From Pterobdella sp. o SKG-2022 (lineage: Eukaryota > Annelida > Clitellata > Hirudinida > Piscicolidae), in assembly GCA_964035795.1 (NCBI GenBank), contig OZ038320.1, positions 5,066,663-5,130,662 of the forward strand: DNA of 64,000 nt, given 5' to 3'. Within the stretch, counting starts at the first letter, position 1. Each line of letters begins with the position of its first letter. A program made the position numbers and the translations under genes. Below the pieces are notes generated by a model that did no database searches, had not been told where the DNA came from, and was given only the letters and a program-made list of their open reading frames with translations. Shown one piece after another: positions 10,961 to 24,272 of the stretch.

Positions 10961-13900
10961 TTTTGACAACTCACAACACACATTCAATTTTCACTCATCA
11001 AATTTTTTTGCAAAATATAAAAAATTTCAAAAAATGAATGTGAAAATAATATTTCTTTTTGTTTCTGCTATATATTTTTTTTCAAAAAAATTAGATATTT
11101 CAAGCTAAAGCACCTTTTATTTACAGTGAGCCAGATTTTTTAAAACTTTATTATTTCCTCTTTATTTTTTCAGTTCGATTTAAATTTTTTCTTTATTTCA
11201 ACTTCATATCCTACTTGCTTTCCAAACAAAAAAACTGTTCAACGTTTTTTGAATTTATGTTTTTTATTAAAACAAATCTATTCAAACTAATTTTTTTTGC
11301 AGGCAATTTCTATCAAAAACCGATGAATGGAGCACTTATTAAGATGGTTATCTCAAAAAAAATTCTAAAACTTAATATAATGCAAAATTTTCAGTGTTTC
11401 TATAATACAATTCAATGCTACATTGGGTATTGTCTTATTACAATGTCACAACAAGTCGACTTAAATTGAGTTTTGATTGCGCAATCAATCTCTTCTATAA
11501 AGCGCGATTCTATGTATAATAAAATGTAAAATGAAAATAAAACCATACAAAAAGTAGAAGTGATTTGAACGTGCAAATTTAATGTGTAGACACTAATTTG
11601 GATTCTCAATTACAGTATCAATAACCAGTCAGTCCTTACCTGCTACAAAATCTACGATCAGGTTATAACAAAAAAAAAATCCTCTAGCTAGAGGTGCTAT
11701 ATTGGAAAAAGTTAATGTCGATGCCTCAGACAAATGATTTTAGAAATGGTTTTATCAAACTAAAGGCTTTGTGTATAAACATAGAATTCAATATAAAACT
11801 AATGAAATATATATAAGACACTGAAGTAAAATTTTTTGATCTGTCAAAAGTATTTTTCAAGATAACTCACAACAGATAATTCTAATGATGAAATAGTTTT
11901 CATTTTTATCTTTAATGCAGTTTTCTCATAACTTATCATCCTTTATTATCGCCAAGAGAACATAAAGTATTTATTCTGCTTTTATTATTTGTTGTTGTAG
12001 AGGTTATTTTTATGGAAGTAATTGTAGTCATTTCTGTTTCATTAAGGTCAAAAAAATTTATTTGCATCACAAAAAAAGTTAGGCGTTCATCATAAGATTT
12101 TACATGATATTATGCCAATAAGAAGACCACTCACAAACTTTCAGTACTCAATGGAGTTCACTGTTATGTATTTTCTAAAGCAGTCAAATTATATAGGCTT
12201 GAAAATATTTGAAGTATTTACTATGAACTTTTTATGTTGTTTTCTAAACCAGAGTAAACTAAGAGTTTTGATGAAGCTAATGTTTTAAAAATTATATGAT
12301 ATGTCGTTTTACTATTAATTTGATGCATTTAAATTAAACCTGCTGTTAAAACTTCCAAAGAGCTCAAGTTTACATCCAGTGAGAATCTCATATACAACTT
12401 CAGCACATTTTCAATGAATAAATTCATAATTAAATAGAAATAAAATTTGAAAAGAAATCTTACAGTAAGGTTATAAATATGAATTATTAATTCAAGGAAT
12501 GTAGTTGTGAATTTATAGTCAAAAGCAGCCCAGATTTTTGTAAAACAAGCATGAATACGAGAAAATATAAGGTTGAAAATACGTCAAAAAATTAAATTTT
12601 TTAAGCTTATAAAATTTTCAGCTCAAAAAAATAAACAGAAAAATTTTTATTTACATATAATGATCTTTTTATTGTTAAAAAAAAAATTTCAAAAAATTTT
12701 ATTTGTTTTTTATTCGTTTATTTTCATTTATTTAGCGCACTTTTCACAAGAATGAGTGGTTTAATTCAGTATTCAACATTTTTTGGATCACAATTCAAAT
12801 ACTAACATGTGGAATAATGATTTTCAATACGGCAATCGTTTTTTAAACAAATGGCATCACGAATAATTAATATAAGTATCAAATTCCACTCTTGTTTAAT
12901 TGCTAGTTTAAATTGCGCCACTTTTCACATTTCGTTATTAATTACTTCATACGCATTATGAATATTTAGAACAACTTGTTCTACTATAAAAAAATTTCTT
13001 ATTATTATCATTATTTTTGTTGTTATTATTATGTTCTATAAAGCGTTTGAAAAGACTCCATAGCAATTTAATTTTTTTTCAAAACGTTTTATTATATGAG
13101 TTGGTTTCAAGTCTAATAAATTAATTAAAAAACACTGTACAGCTTGTATTATTGAGGCATAACTTGTGAAAAGTTTCGTGCTTTTGCAAAAAAATCAAAA
13201 AGAATTTTTATTAAATTTATCAATATTTTCCAGATTTTTCATTTTATTTTTTTTGTTTTTGAATTCTCACAACCCAGCTAATGGGAAAACTTGACCTTAT
13301 TCTTTTCTGCGTCAAAGCAGGTGCTGTTTGCCACTACTAGAGTATTCAGTAGTATGTAATTTTAATAGTTATATACATGTTTTCACATTTATTTTTTTTA
13401 TTAGAATTTTTCCATTTTACTAATTCACACATTCACTTTTTTGAATAGTTTTTTTTGTAGTTTTTGAAAAATTAATAAAGTTTTTATCCTCCATGTCACC
13501 GCATTTGACATTATTTCTAATACATATTTTTGCACTTTATCAGACTTTTTGTTTTTCTTCTGTTTTTTTTTGCACATCTTTCTATTTTTTCCATTTGTCT
13601 GACGACTTTGAAGAATGTTTAACATTCTTAAGTTTTTTGCACCATTGTCTTTAGAAATTTGTTAATTTAGTTGTTTCTTTTTTATTTTAAACTTTGCTTT
13701 TTTTCCACTTTCTCTATTTTTCAATTGTTTTTCAAAGAAGTGCATTCAGTTTAACTTGTTTGTTTTCTCTGTTTTTGCAATACGTCTTTTTACTTTTTGG
13801 ACGTCAAACACCCTTATTATTCGTTAACTAATCTGTTATCATCATCAGAGTTATGACCTTCACGTTTTTTTGGCATTCTATAAAGCGAAATTAATACTTT

Positions 13901-16900
13901 TATCAACTATATTGCATTGAAAAATTGCTTAAGATTAAATTAAACTTTTAAAATCCTATTTGTTTTTCATTGACCATATATCATATTCATTCATCACAAG
14001 GCAGACTGCTTGGCATACATTTTTTTCCCATTTTTTACCTATTTTGATTTCCTTCTCACACCTGTCTGTGTTTTGTTTTGTTCATTGTCATGAGCATTAG
14101 AATTTCTTTCATCATCTATTGAAATAAATTATCCTTTTTCATTTTTATCACTTTTTTCCAAACAATTTCACTTCCTCATATTCATCATTTAACTTTTTTC
14201 TCCAAGAATACACGCGACTCTTCGTTTTTTTTGATTTTTTTAACTTTTATTTGAATATTTTTTTTGAGCCGTGTTTTTCCAATTTTTTGAACAATAATAT
14301 TGAGATTTTAAGCAAATTTGTAAACATTGTTTTCATTTGTAATTCAAACTGTTTGCATAATTTAATCATCAAAACACCTTTAACCTTTTTCATTTCTACT
14401 CATAAATATCAGACAAAAACACAACGTTTGCTTAAAAGTAATCATATAAATTCTCATGCCTAGTCATGCTTATAAATCAAAATAATTAATTTATGGAGCA
14501 GCCAAGAATGTTGCATCATAGAAGCAATTCTTTCTCGTCATCTCAGTTCTCTACAACCACACATACCTTTGTATTAAATCCTTTAGAACCTTTTTTAACT
14601 TTTTCTTTTTCACCTTTTTCAAGTTACTTTAATGAAAGATCTTTTGAGAAAAAAAAATATTTTTCATGCATTGAAGCAAAAAAATTACGAACAAAATTTT
14701 AAGAAAATTTATTCATCAGAGTTTTTGGCCAACTACAATAAATAAAAATTGCAGAAATATTTCAATTAAAAATAAAATTACGCCGAGTTTTTGCGAAAAA
14801 AAATAATGATAAAGTGAGAACTACGTCGCTAAAAAATCATATAAAAGTTCAATGAAATTAGTATTTTATTTTGAAAAAAATAAAAGAAATGAATGAAAAC
14901 ATAAATATTTTTTACACGAAAATATGTTTTGAGGGCTTAAAAATGACAAAAACCTTGTACGCATTTAATCAATCTAGCAAAACAATTTCAGCCAACAAAT
15001 CTCTTATTTTTTCCATAGTTTTTCTTTGTCATACATCACCGTTTTTTTGATGTTTTTTGTTCTTTTTAGTGTTTTGGATAACTTTCAAAAAAAATTTTTT
15101 TGATTGTTTTTTTTGACGGTACGAAACAATGAGATGAATATTTATTGTGCTTTTTTATAACTAAAAATGTCAAAATACTCAAAAAAAGATTTCTTTTATT
15201 TTTTGTCAATATTTCATTTTAAAATATTTAAAATTTTTATTTATTCATTAAACATCTTTTGAGTATAATTCAGTTTTTTAACATTTCTATAATGAAATTT
15301 ATTTCTATTTAAAGTATTTTTCAACGTAATAGTTTCCTTTGTTATAGCTGATTACTTTTTCTAATCTTCTTAAATGTTGATTAGAACTTTCAAAATTCAA
15401 CACGCAAGGCATTTTTAGACTCAATTTATAATAAAAATCAAAATAAAATATCATGTAGTAAAAATGTTAATCTTTAGTAAACTACAATCAAATAAAATGT
15501 TTTGAGAAGAAAAATTAATTTACAGTTAATGAAAAAGAGTTTAAGATAATCTATAAACATTAACTAACTTGAAAAATGAAATAAGTCAAAAAAATTTTTT
15601 TAAATTGAAAAACCGTTCCATTTTGTTGAAACTGTCAGATTTGCGATGTTTTTTAGGATTCATTTTTAAGTCGACAAATATAATGGTTGTGGTTGGGTAT
15701 GGAAAACTGCTTCAATAATGTTTTGTTGCTTTGTATTTCCATATAGAACGATTTGGTTTGAAATTTTTTGTGAAATTATATTGAATCAAAATAAAAATCT
15801 GATGCAAAAACTGAGTTCAAAACAAAATATGTGATAAAAAAGTATCAATTTTCATTTATTGAACAAAAAACTATTAAATATGATGACATAAACATCCTAA
15901 AGAATACATAGCTTTATTGATTGGTTAGCATAGTACTATTCATGTCATTTTTTGATGGGTATGTGAAAAATTAGAAAATATTATTTTTTTGAAAACTCTG
16001 TAGTTGGAATCGCTACAATTATAAAAGTTTTGGAAAAGTTTGTTTGCAATAGTTAATTTTTTCAATGTTTTTCATAATAATTTGATGGAATAGTTAATGG
16101 TTCTTATTTGAAATTTTTGAATACTCATGTTATCGAGTTAGTACTCTGTCAAAAGTTTCTAGAAACCCTTTGAATCATTTTAACTGTATATGGTGACAAA
16201 TATAACTGTTATACTAAACTTTATGAACAGAAAACAAAATTTCATGAAGAAGTAGTTTCATCCACAAAATGACTTGTGGAAAAATTTACTGAAATGGCGA
16301 AAAAAATTTTGAAAATTCGAAGTTGTGAAATATTATTGAGCAAAAATAAAAAAAGAAATTTTGAATTATCTCGCATATAAATTGGGAATAAAACAAAATT
16401 TTTCAAAAAAAATGTTTTGTGATGCTAGCAAGTTGTTTAATTGGTAATTTGCATAGAACCGAACTTTTTCGAAAATTGATATAGAAAAAAATGTTTTTTA
16501 AATGATTAGTCGATTTTAGAACGGAATCTTTTTTATATATAATAGAAAGACAAAAATGAATGGTTGAATTTTTCTAATACGATTTTTTCTGGAGATTTTA
16601 AGTTTCAATAGCAAGGAATAGCTGAAAACATAGAAAAACTAAAATTTTTTCAAATAAATCAAATCTCAATGAATTTTCTATGATAAATAAAACTTTAAAA
16701 ATGAAAACTATTTTTATAAAAAAATAAAACCCTCTATAAAAATAAAAAATTGTAGAAGAAAATAAAATTTTTCGAATGAATGAAACGTATTATACAATTT
16801 TTGAATTAATTATAATTATTATACAATTATATAATTATTATACAATTAATTTTTGAATTAATTGAGTTTCTGAAATAAAGGAAAGTTGAAAAAGAAAAAT

Positions 16901-18553
16901 GATAGGAAAGAGAATTGTTGAAAAAGTCCGACTCAAAGATTAGATCGAAAATCAAATTTTCCAAATTTGATTAATTTTTTGGAGCTGTTGTGGTGAGGAA
17001 ATAGTTTGAACGAAACAGGATAGTTAAAATAGATAATGGTAAGTTTCACATAAAAAGTGAACAAAAAGAATTGAAATTGTGAAATAATGTTTTTGTCTTA
17101 TGAGAAGCTTTGGATAAATAATTGGATATAAATGAATAAAAAAAGGTAAGAAAAAATGTTTGAGAAAAGTAGTTCAAAGTGTATGGATTTGAGAAATAAG
17201 ATTTGTAAAAGAAGACGTTTGTTAAAAACTATGAACGATTACATGAAACGGTGAGAACAGTTTCAGGTATTATATTGAAAACTGCGAAATACACATCAAT
17301 AGATAAACAGATTTTTTTGACGTGAGAAGTCTGAAGGATAAAATTAGAACCACAAATACAATTTTATTTTTCATGAAAATAATGGTTTACGTCAAAAACT
17401 TGCTGAAACTTCAGTGAAAACATTATTTTTTAATTGTAGCTTAAATAAATCTTGAATAACAATGAAAGATATATTTCTCCATTCAAAATGAACGATATTT
17501 TAATTTTGTGTTCTTGAAAATTCAAAACTAACTTTTGTTTCAAGATGAAAATGAAATATATGAACAAAAATAGAAAAAATACCTGAAAAAATTATTAAAA
17601 AAACACAAATAATTTTGAAAGAAAAACGGAATCATAAAAGAATAGGAATGATGGATGTATATGATTAATATTTAGACTCAAGGTGGAAAAATGAAGTGGC
17701 ATTTTTGAGAACTTAGTCGGAATATTAAAAATGACAAAAAAGTAATAACAGAAATAAAAAGAGAAGCAACAAAAACATGATGAAAAACAGGGAAAATAAT
17801 GAGTGGTGTTAAATTAAAACAAAATGATTGAAATTTCAAGTACTACTTATAATGACCAAAATATTAATAAATATCAAAACGAAAAAAATTAATGTTATGC
17901 GGAAACAAATGAAAAAGATAATGTTGGTACTGATGCTTAAAAACGTTTAAAATGCCAATGAAAGCTTTTATAAATATGGTTTTGATATTTGGAAGATTGA
18001 TTTTTTTTCTGAGGTTTTTGACGCGAGCAAATTTTTATAACAAGTTCAGTTTATAATTTTAAGTATTAATTATAATAGAAAAAAATAAAATAATGAAAAA
18101 CAAAATTATTATTTAAATATAAAAACTGGGAACATATTAATAGCATTGTTGTTACTATTTTTCATATTTATTGTTGTTTTTGCTATCAATTTCATCATAA
18201 AAAAATAATTTCAGCCAAAAAATAATTAAATTCAAATTTTTTAAAACAGAAAAAACTTAAATGTTAAAAAAATTCAAATGATGGAAACAAGCAAATTATA
18301 AAAAAATGCTATGAAACCTAAATATATAAAAATATTCTGAACGTTAATGAAAAAATATAAATATAATATAACTTGGGAGTCCTAACACTATTGAAATTCA
18401 AACATGAAATAAGAATGAAATGTCACTGTTACATGAAGTGTTTGTAGAAAAAAATAAAAAAAAAAACAAACAATCGAAAAAATTATTTCAAATAAAATGA
18501 AAATAAACTAAAAAGGCATTCGAACAGAATGAATATAATTTCAGAACACTGGT
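10961..18553. other. AT-rich sequence, no recognisable gene
   Basis: About 7.6 kb of A/T-rich DNA shows only chance-length frames, dominated by Phe, Ile, Lys and Asn. A fragment at 12727-12757 (TTTAGCGCACTTTTCACA) matches the start of the dispersed repeat at 19085. At 16796-16862 lie imperfect direct repeats of ATTATACAATTA. At 11640 a minus-strand donor-like GCAG/GTAAGG occurs without a supporting exon. Confidence 0.55.
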
Positions 18554-18556
18554 TAC

Positions 18557-18652
18557 TTTATTAAGATACGAAGCTTTTTGTTAAAAAAGTAACATTATCA
18601 AGTATTTTGAAAATATTACTTTGTTAACAAAAAGCTTCGTATCTTAATAAAC
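18557..18652. repeat. Inverted repeat (36-base arms, 24-base loop), MITE-like
   Basis: The left arm 18557-18592 begins TTTATTAAGATACGAAGC. The right arm 18617-18652 is its reverse complement apart from about two positions. A 24-base spacer separates them. A related arm at 895-942 makes this an interspersed family. The arms could form a long hairpin. No target duplication was recognised with confidence. Confidence 0.7.
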
Positions 18653-19084
18653 AGATTAGTTTTCTCAAATTATATTCAATTTTATTGTTTGGCTTTTGAA
18701 AAAACCTTTTGAACAGAATAAGTAAAAAAAATAAATAAAAAAGTCGTAAAAAAAAGAAAGTAAAAAAAATAATAGAAAAAAAAGACCGTAAGAGGCACAT
18801 AAAACATACACTTTACTCACCTGAGGAAAAAAATTTGAAGTATAAAATAATAAAAACAAGAAAAAAATAAAAATTCTCGGGTAAAAAAAATCTCATAAAA
18901 ATATTTATAATATTGATAATTTTGACAAATTTAAAAATGTTATGAAAAAGAATTTATGGAATAAAAAAAAGTGAAATTATTAAAACAATCAAAATTATTG
19001 AGAAGAAAAAACATTAGATGAGTAATACTGTTTAAAAAATGATGGGAAACAATGACAATGATATTGAAAACTGGAAATATTTTT

Positions 19085-19740
19085 ATTTATATATTTATTA
19101 ATTCACATTTATATAGCGCACTTTTCACAAAAATAAACATGTATCAGAGGACCTTAAAAGTAAAAATATAGATCATGAAGAGATTATAGCCTATACAAAT
19201 AAGTCTTGAGTGATGATTTAATGATTGGTGAGAAAGTGTTTTGATTTAATTAGAAAGAGCCTTCCATATTGAAGGTGCTGCATGACTAAATGATTTAACG
19301 AAATACTTTTTTTTGCCAACTGGTTGGTGAAGTGGAGAGATTCTCGATCTTAACGAGGAGAGAACATTTTTATTATTCGTGAGATTGTAGAGATACCCAA
19401 GGGTTTTTGAGTGATGACAGTTGTAGGTTAGAGCAGCTATCTTGAATATAAGCCTTTTGGGTATAGAAAGTCATTGAAGCTTGTCTAGACATGGGTAGAT
19501 GAGATGAAGACGTCACAGTTGAAAACAATGCGTGCAATATGGTTTTGAGTTTTTTTAGCTTTCTAATGAGTGTAAATAGAAGAGAGTAGAGAAAAGAATT
19601 GCAGTAGTTTAGTCTAGAAATGATGAAAGCAAGAGTGAGATTGTGAGCTGTTTAAAAATTGAGGCATTTACGGATGTGTTTGATGGCTTTTATATGCAGT
19701 TTACATTGTTTGGCTGTTGAAGAGATGTGTAATGAACACA
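19085..19740 (-). repeat. Dispersed repeat with a TATAGCGCACTTTTCACA end
   Basis: This 650-base block is less AT-rich than its surroundings. It starts with TTTATATAGCGCACTTTTCAC and contains phrases such as CATATTGAAGGTGCTGCATGA and GAATTGCAGTAGTTTAGTCT. Such phrases recall a repeat type seen across many aquatic animal genomes, usually interpreted as the antisense of a LINE 3' region; this is from memory and unverified. Short pieces of its start recur at 12727 and 28265. No open frame survives. Confidence 0.55.
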
Positions 19741-20529
19741 AAAAATGTCAATAATTGATATTTTTCTATTAAATAATCATATGTCATTAACTCAACATCA
19801 AAAATATCGTTTTTTGATTCACATGCTTTATACTATCAATAATGTATTTATATTTTTTGTTGAAAAAAGTAAGTCATATAAAAACAGACCAAAAAAAGTA
19901 AAAATATTAAATATGATTATTTAAAAGCTGAATGAGCTATGAAATTTTTATGGAGAATGAAAATTTAAAGATGAATTTTTTCGATAAAATATGAATTACA
20001 ATGTGAATGCTTTCAATATAGCTCTTAATCACCTTTAAGCCCACAAAAATAAGTTTTGACTAGTTAATGTTCCATACGCTTACAAAAAAATAATTGTGAA
20101 AGTCAGACATGTAACAAAAATTTCTAGTATTGATGAAGTTAAAGTTCGAAAAACGTCAATTTGACAAGAATAAGAAAAATTTTGATTAGTTTTGTTTAGT
20201 TTCAAATAATCCTATGAAGTAAAATTTGATACAAAGTTTCATTGAACAAAAAAATTAAAAAAAAACATCAGTATACAAAAAATAAGGCAATGAGAATAAA
20301 ATGTTTCAATATATTGAGATCATGTAGCTCAACCATAACAAAGGTAATATTAATAACAATAACGATAAATAATAATAAAAATGAATAATAACGCTAAATA
20401 CTCATAGTGATGAATAAGAATAAACATGGAACTTACAGCTATGAATGACGTTAAGAAAGAATATGAACCCACAAAAATAAGAGTTTTGATGAATTAATCT
20501 CGCAATAAATAAAAATTATACCCATGCAA

Positions 20530-20840
20530 ACCTATCTATGACCCCAAAAACACGTCAGAAGAAATAAAAAAATATTAAACAACATTTAACACTGTAATAA
20601 ACAGCAAAATTAAACTCAAAAAACTATAAAACCAACAAAAATTAAAATGTCTATTTAATCTAACAAGAATAATAAGAACCAAGCTTATGTATGGCGTCGA
20701 AAAAGCAATTGAGGCAAACTACTGTGTAAATATTTGAAAATATTTGAAAGACAAATATAATGTCTTTTAAAAGCTTCTCCCACAAATATAATCATTTTCA
20801 AAGAGAAAAAATTCTCTGGAGAAGAACAAATACTTGAGAT
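20530..20840 (+). mobile_element. Heavily decayed LINE reverse-transcriptase fragment
   Basis: A plus-strand frame with several stops reads TSEEIKKY, TFNTVINSKIKLKKL and CLFNLTRIIRTKLMYGVEKA. The pattern resembles the region after motif C in LINEs of the type ending LLYGSETW (compare PTLLYGSETW in the element at 9 kb). The match rests on position and pattern, so it is tentative. Confidence 0.35.
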
Positions 20841-21285
20841 TTAAAAAGATTTTTAAAAAAAGTTTTCAAATATGTGGATAATTGCATTATTTTTGCTTAG
20901 AAAAAAAGATTAATTTTTTATTGTACGTTATTCTATCCATAAGATTTACACTGATATTACTTTAAAGGTACAAATATTAACAATACTAATAATTATGATT
21001 CCACTACTACTACGACTTTTATTACCACTACTCATATTACTGCTAAAATTTCTACTACCCCAACTATTAATATTTCTAATATGTTAATAGTTTCACTAAT
21101 ATTACTTTCTAAAATACTTCTAACAATTTCAGTGATAAATTATTTATACTACTAGTATTGTAAATTATACTAATATTTCTGCTACTATCACTACTATTTG
21201 TTTTAAATTCTCAATAGTGAAAAAGCATAATGTTTTTTTGAAGAATTAGTAAGATCATATTATAATAAAAAAAATAATAATTCAG
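20841..21285. other. Imperfect ACT/ATT trinucleotide-rich intron-like DNA
   Basis: From about 20975 the sequence is dominated by ACTACT and ATTACT words, a degraded trinucleotide tract just upstream of the first recognised IgSF exon. No exon is supported. Confidence 0.5.
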
Positions 21286-21761
21286 CAGGCGATAACGGAA
21301 ATAGAAGAGAGAAATATGATTGTGATTTCAAAGAAAAACCCACCTATGTATTTGATAATAACAATACCATGGAGAATAATGTCAATAGGAATAAGAAAAA
21401 TAATAACAATATCATAAAAAATGATGTCAATAAGAATAATAATATGAATACTAAGAATATCTTTGAAAAATATTTGAATAGGAATAACACATATAATAAC
21501 AATATCAATAGAAAAAATTTGAATAAAAATAATAAAAATGAAATCTATAATGTAATTAAGATGAATATCTTTAGTGGTGGAGGAGATAAATATGTTAAAA
21601 ATAATAAAAATGTGGAACGAAAAATGTTCAAAAAAAGCGCTCATTATCATAATGGCTATCTTCAAAGAAACTTCGACAACAACAATAATAATAACAAAAC
21701 AATATATGCTAACATTGGAGATAACATCAACTTGAACTGTTATGCCTCGTTTCCTGTTAAG
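21286..21761 (+). CDS. IgSF gene exon a: end of one Ig domain, Asn-rich linker, start of the next
   Basis: The exon is open from a TTCAG acceptor to an AAG/GTTGGT donor. It begins AGDNGNRREKYDC, the F-strand signature of an Ig domain (D-x-G ... Y-x-C). An Asn/Lys-rich linker of about 110 residues follows. It closes with IYANIGDNINLNCYASFPVK, the A'-B strand of a new Ig domain carrying its first Cys. The incoming phase is 1, usual for Ig exons, and the outgoing phase is 0. A second CAG three bases on offers an alternative acceptor in the same phase. The product is inferred to be a cell-surface or secreted Ig-superfamily protein. No signal peptide or upstream exon was found. Exact boundaries are inferred. 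Confidence 0.65.
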
Positions 21762-23689
21762 GTTGGTTATTATTTTTTGTTGTTGCTATTATTTTTATTC
21801 TTTGATAGTATTTATTGCTCAATTTTGATCGGTATTTTTAGTTTTTTCACTTTTAATTTGTTTATTTTTGGTTTCATTTTTTGATTCACTCAAAAAAAAC
21901 AGTATTGCTGGAAGCAATTTTGTTTTATTGTTTTCTACTCAATTTTACCCCAATTTTGAAATATTTTTCAATAAATAAAACTTTTCTAACATTTGATAAG
22001 GAAAAAGTCATGGGAATTTTTATCTTTTCTCTCTCATTTAAAAAAGGTTTTTTTTTATTTCAATTTTTTACATTATCTGGAAAAGTTAATTTTTATCTCT
22101 GATTTTTTCAAATTATTTTTTTTTTTAAATGTATATTTTTTGTTTTATGTTTACTTTATTTTCTTCTACCACATTAGCATAAAGAATACTTCTTACATTT
22201 TGTCGAAGAATCAAATTTTACTTTTTCTACATTTTTTATATTTATGTAAAAAAAAATTGAAAAATATAATATTAAACAAAAAAGTTTTTATTTAAAAAAC
22301 ACGTTTAGTATTTTTTTTAATAAATAATTGCAACTAGTTGGGCATCATAATAACACCAAAAATATTTTTAAAAATTTTGCATTGGTTAATAGTTTTTTAT
22401 AGTATATTTTTTAAATTTTTATTTCTTGAATATCAGTGTATCTTTGTTTTTTAATTGATATAGAATTATTGTTTTTAATTTCCAGTTATAATTTATTCAA
22501 CAGAAATTTTACAATTGTTTTTATTGTTCCACTTTTAATTCATCTTATGAAGAATCAAAATCGAGTACTTTCTCGAAATTTTTCAGTTTTACTTTTAGTT
22601 CTTCCTAATTTAATTTTAACAAAAAAAATTAGAGTAAAAAAAAATTTTTTTGGCAAACTTCAGAGATAAATAATAGAAAAACTAAAAAAAATTTTTTTTT
22701 TTGTGTAAAACCCATGGCTTAACCTAAATATAGCTGGTATTTTTTGGGTTTTTAAATTTGGTTGTGAAATTAATAAATTCAATAACGTCAACTAATTTTT
22801 TCTATAAAACAAAATTTTTTTTACAAATATACTCTAGTATTCTTTGGAACCCTTACTCAAAAATATATATGCAATACTTTGGTCATAGTAGCATGAATTC
22901 CAAAGACTTTACCTTGAAAACATATTGTTTAAAACGCCAAGATTCATTTTTAAATTTTTCAACATTTTTACCAATATATTTTCACTCATTAATTAAACTT
23001 TTTTGCTAAAAAACATATAAATGTGAGTTGCTTCACATTCTGTTAAAGTGTATTCATTTGATTCTAGTGTTTTTCATTATAGTTTATTGTAATTTATTTT
23101 ATTTTATTGCCTTGTCCTTTACTGTTTTGATTTTATTTTTTCATATTTCATTTTTTCCTTTTTATTCCAGTATGTAGCATTTTTTATAGATATTTTATGA
23201 TGTAAATTAATTTGCCAGCCTCTCGTTAAAACTATCGCACGTTTTAAACAACATAAAACTCTATTCTCAAATGAATGGTTCAAAATATTTCCATTTTGAT
23301 AAATGTAGGTGGTTTTCTAAGTTGCCAGGTTGAATACTTTTTTGTTTTATATTTATTTTTGTATCTTATAATCAAACACTTTTCAAAATGAGGTTATTTT
23401 TAGTTTTTTTTTTCACTCAGACATGTTTTTTACACCTAAAAATATTTTTAACAATTCAAATCTTATTTGAAAAGTTAAATTTTTGAATCAACAGTATTAA
23501 TAAAGGTTGAATTAATCCATGATTTTTATGAAGATTTTTGGATAAATTCAAATACTGTTGGCAAAAAAACTAATTGTAATAGTTTATTTATTCATAGACA
23601 GATAAAAATTGGTTTGTGATTGTCGAAAACAATGTTATTGAAACCAAACTATGAAACTTTCTTACGATATTTTTCAAGTTTCAACACAT

Positions 23690-23897
23690 TTTTTGTGTAT
23701 GTTATTATTATTATCATTAAGATTTTTATAGCTCACAGTTATCAATTCAAGATTGCTTCAGAGGCGCTCAAGTTTTGTAAGAAATTATGACTGGGGATGT
23801 TTATGGTATAAGTGAGCTTTCAAAAGTTTGCGAAAGTTCATGAGAGAAGGCGATGATCGCAAGTTAGAAGGAAGTGAATTCTACAGACTGAATCTGA
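23690..23897 (-). mobile_element. LINE 3'-end fragment, second copy
   Basis: It aligns by eye to 55431-55575: TGCTTCAGAGGCGCT, then the shared words GAGAGAAGGCGATG and GGAAGTGAATTCTACA against GAGAAGGTGAAAG and GGAAGAGAGTTCCATA. Read on the minus strand it is the C-terminus and tail of the same LINE. As in the copies at 10.8 and 55.4 kb, a short AAT run lies at its 3' end (23703-23715). It stops abruptly at about 23897, where zinc-knuckle sequence begins. Confidence 0.6.
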
Positions 23898-24107
23898 GTT
23901 GTCAGACTCATGGTCATAACATAACTAAGTGACACAATCCTGGAGTATGTGAGCACTGCGGCAAAGACCATTCGTCTGACAACTGCCCTAAAACCTTTTC
24001 TTCCTTTTGTGTTCCCTGCTTTAAATCAAAGCGCTTTTGCCATGACCATGTCACAACATCCTCCTCTTGTCCCACTTGGAGTCTCACCTATGGTTAAGAT
24101 AACTTTA
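23898..24107 (+). pseudogene. Gag-like zinc-knuckle fragment (LINE ORF1 type)
   Basis: One plus frame reads CQTHGHNITK, stop, HNPGVCEHCGKDHSSDNCPK and CVPCFKSKRFCHDH, then CPTW. CEHCGKDHSSDNC is a C-x2-C-x3-H-x4-C knuckle. The preceding block is a damaged knuckle whose last Cys is now a TGA stop, and a third Cys/His cluster follows. Repeated CCHC knuckles ending in a C-P-x-W-like motif are typical of ORF1 proteins of jockey/CR1-type LINEs, which bind RNA. The fragment is bounded on the left by an antisense LINE tail, so the two have been fused. Confidence 0.6.
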
Positions 24108-24272
24108 GTGGAATATTTAATAATGGGTGGGGTTTTTTTAAAAGAAGGGATTTTATGTTGGATGGAGGGGAGTGAGTGTGAAATTTTGTTAGTGGGTGGA
24201 TGAGAGAGGGTGTGTATTTTTTTTGATTTGACAATAGTGCTGTAAGTAGGTTGAGATGAGTTAGTAGTAAGA

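Noticed and set aside
11615..11665. Twelve-base micro-exon on the minus strand between CGTAG and GTAAGG
   Set aside because: The donor is good, but the pyrimidine tract is far from the acceptor and no neighbouring exon supports it.
14493..14702. 69-codon Ser/Phe-rich frame
   Set aside because: No domain, chance length, composition as the surrounding T-rich DNA.
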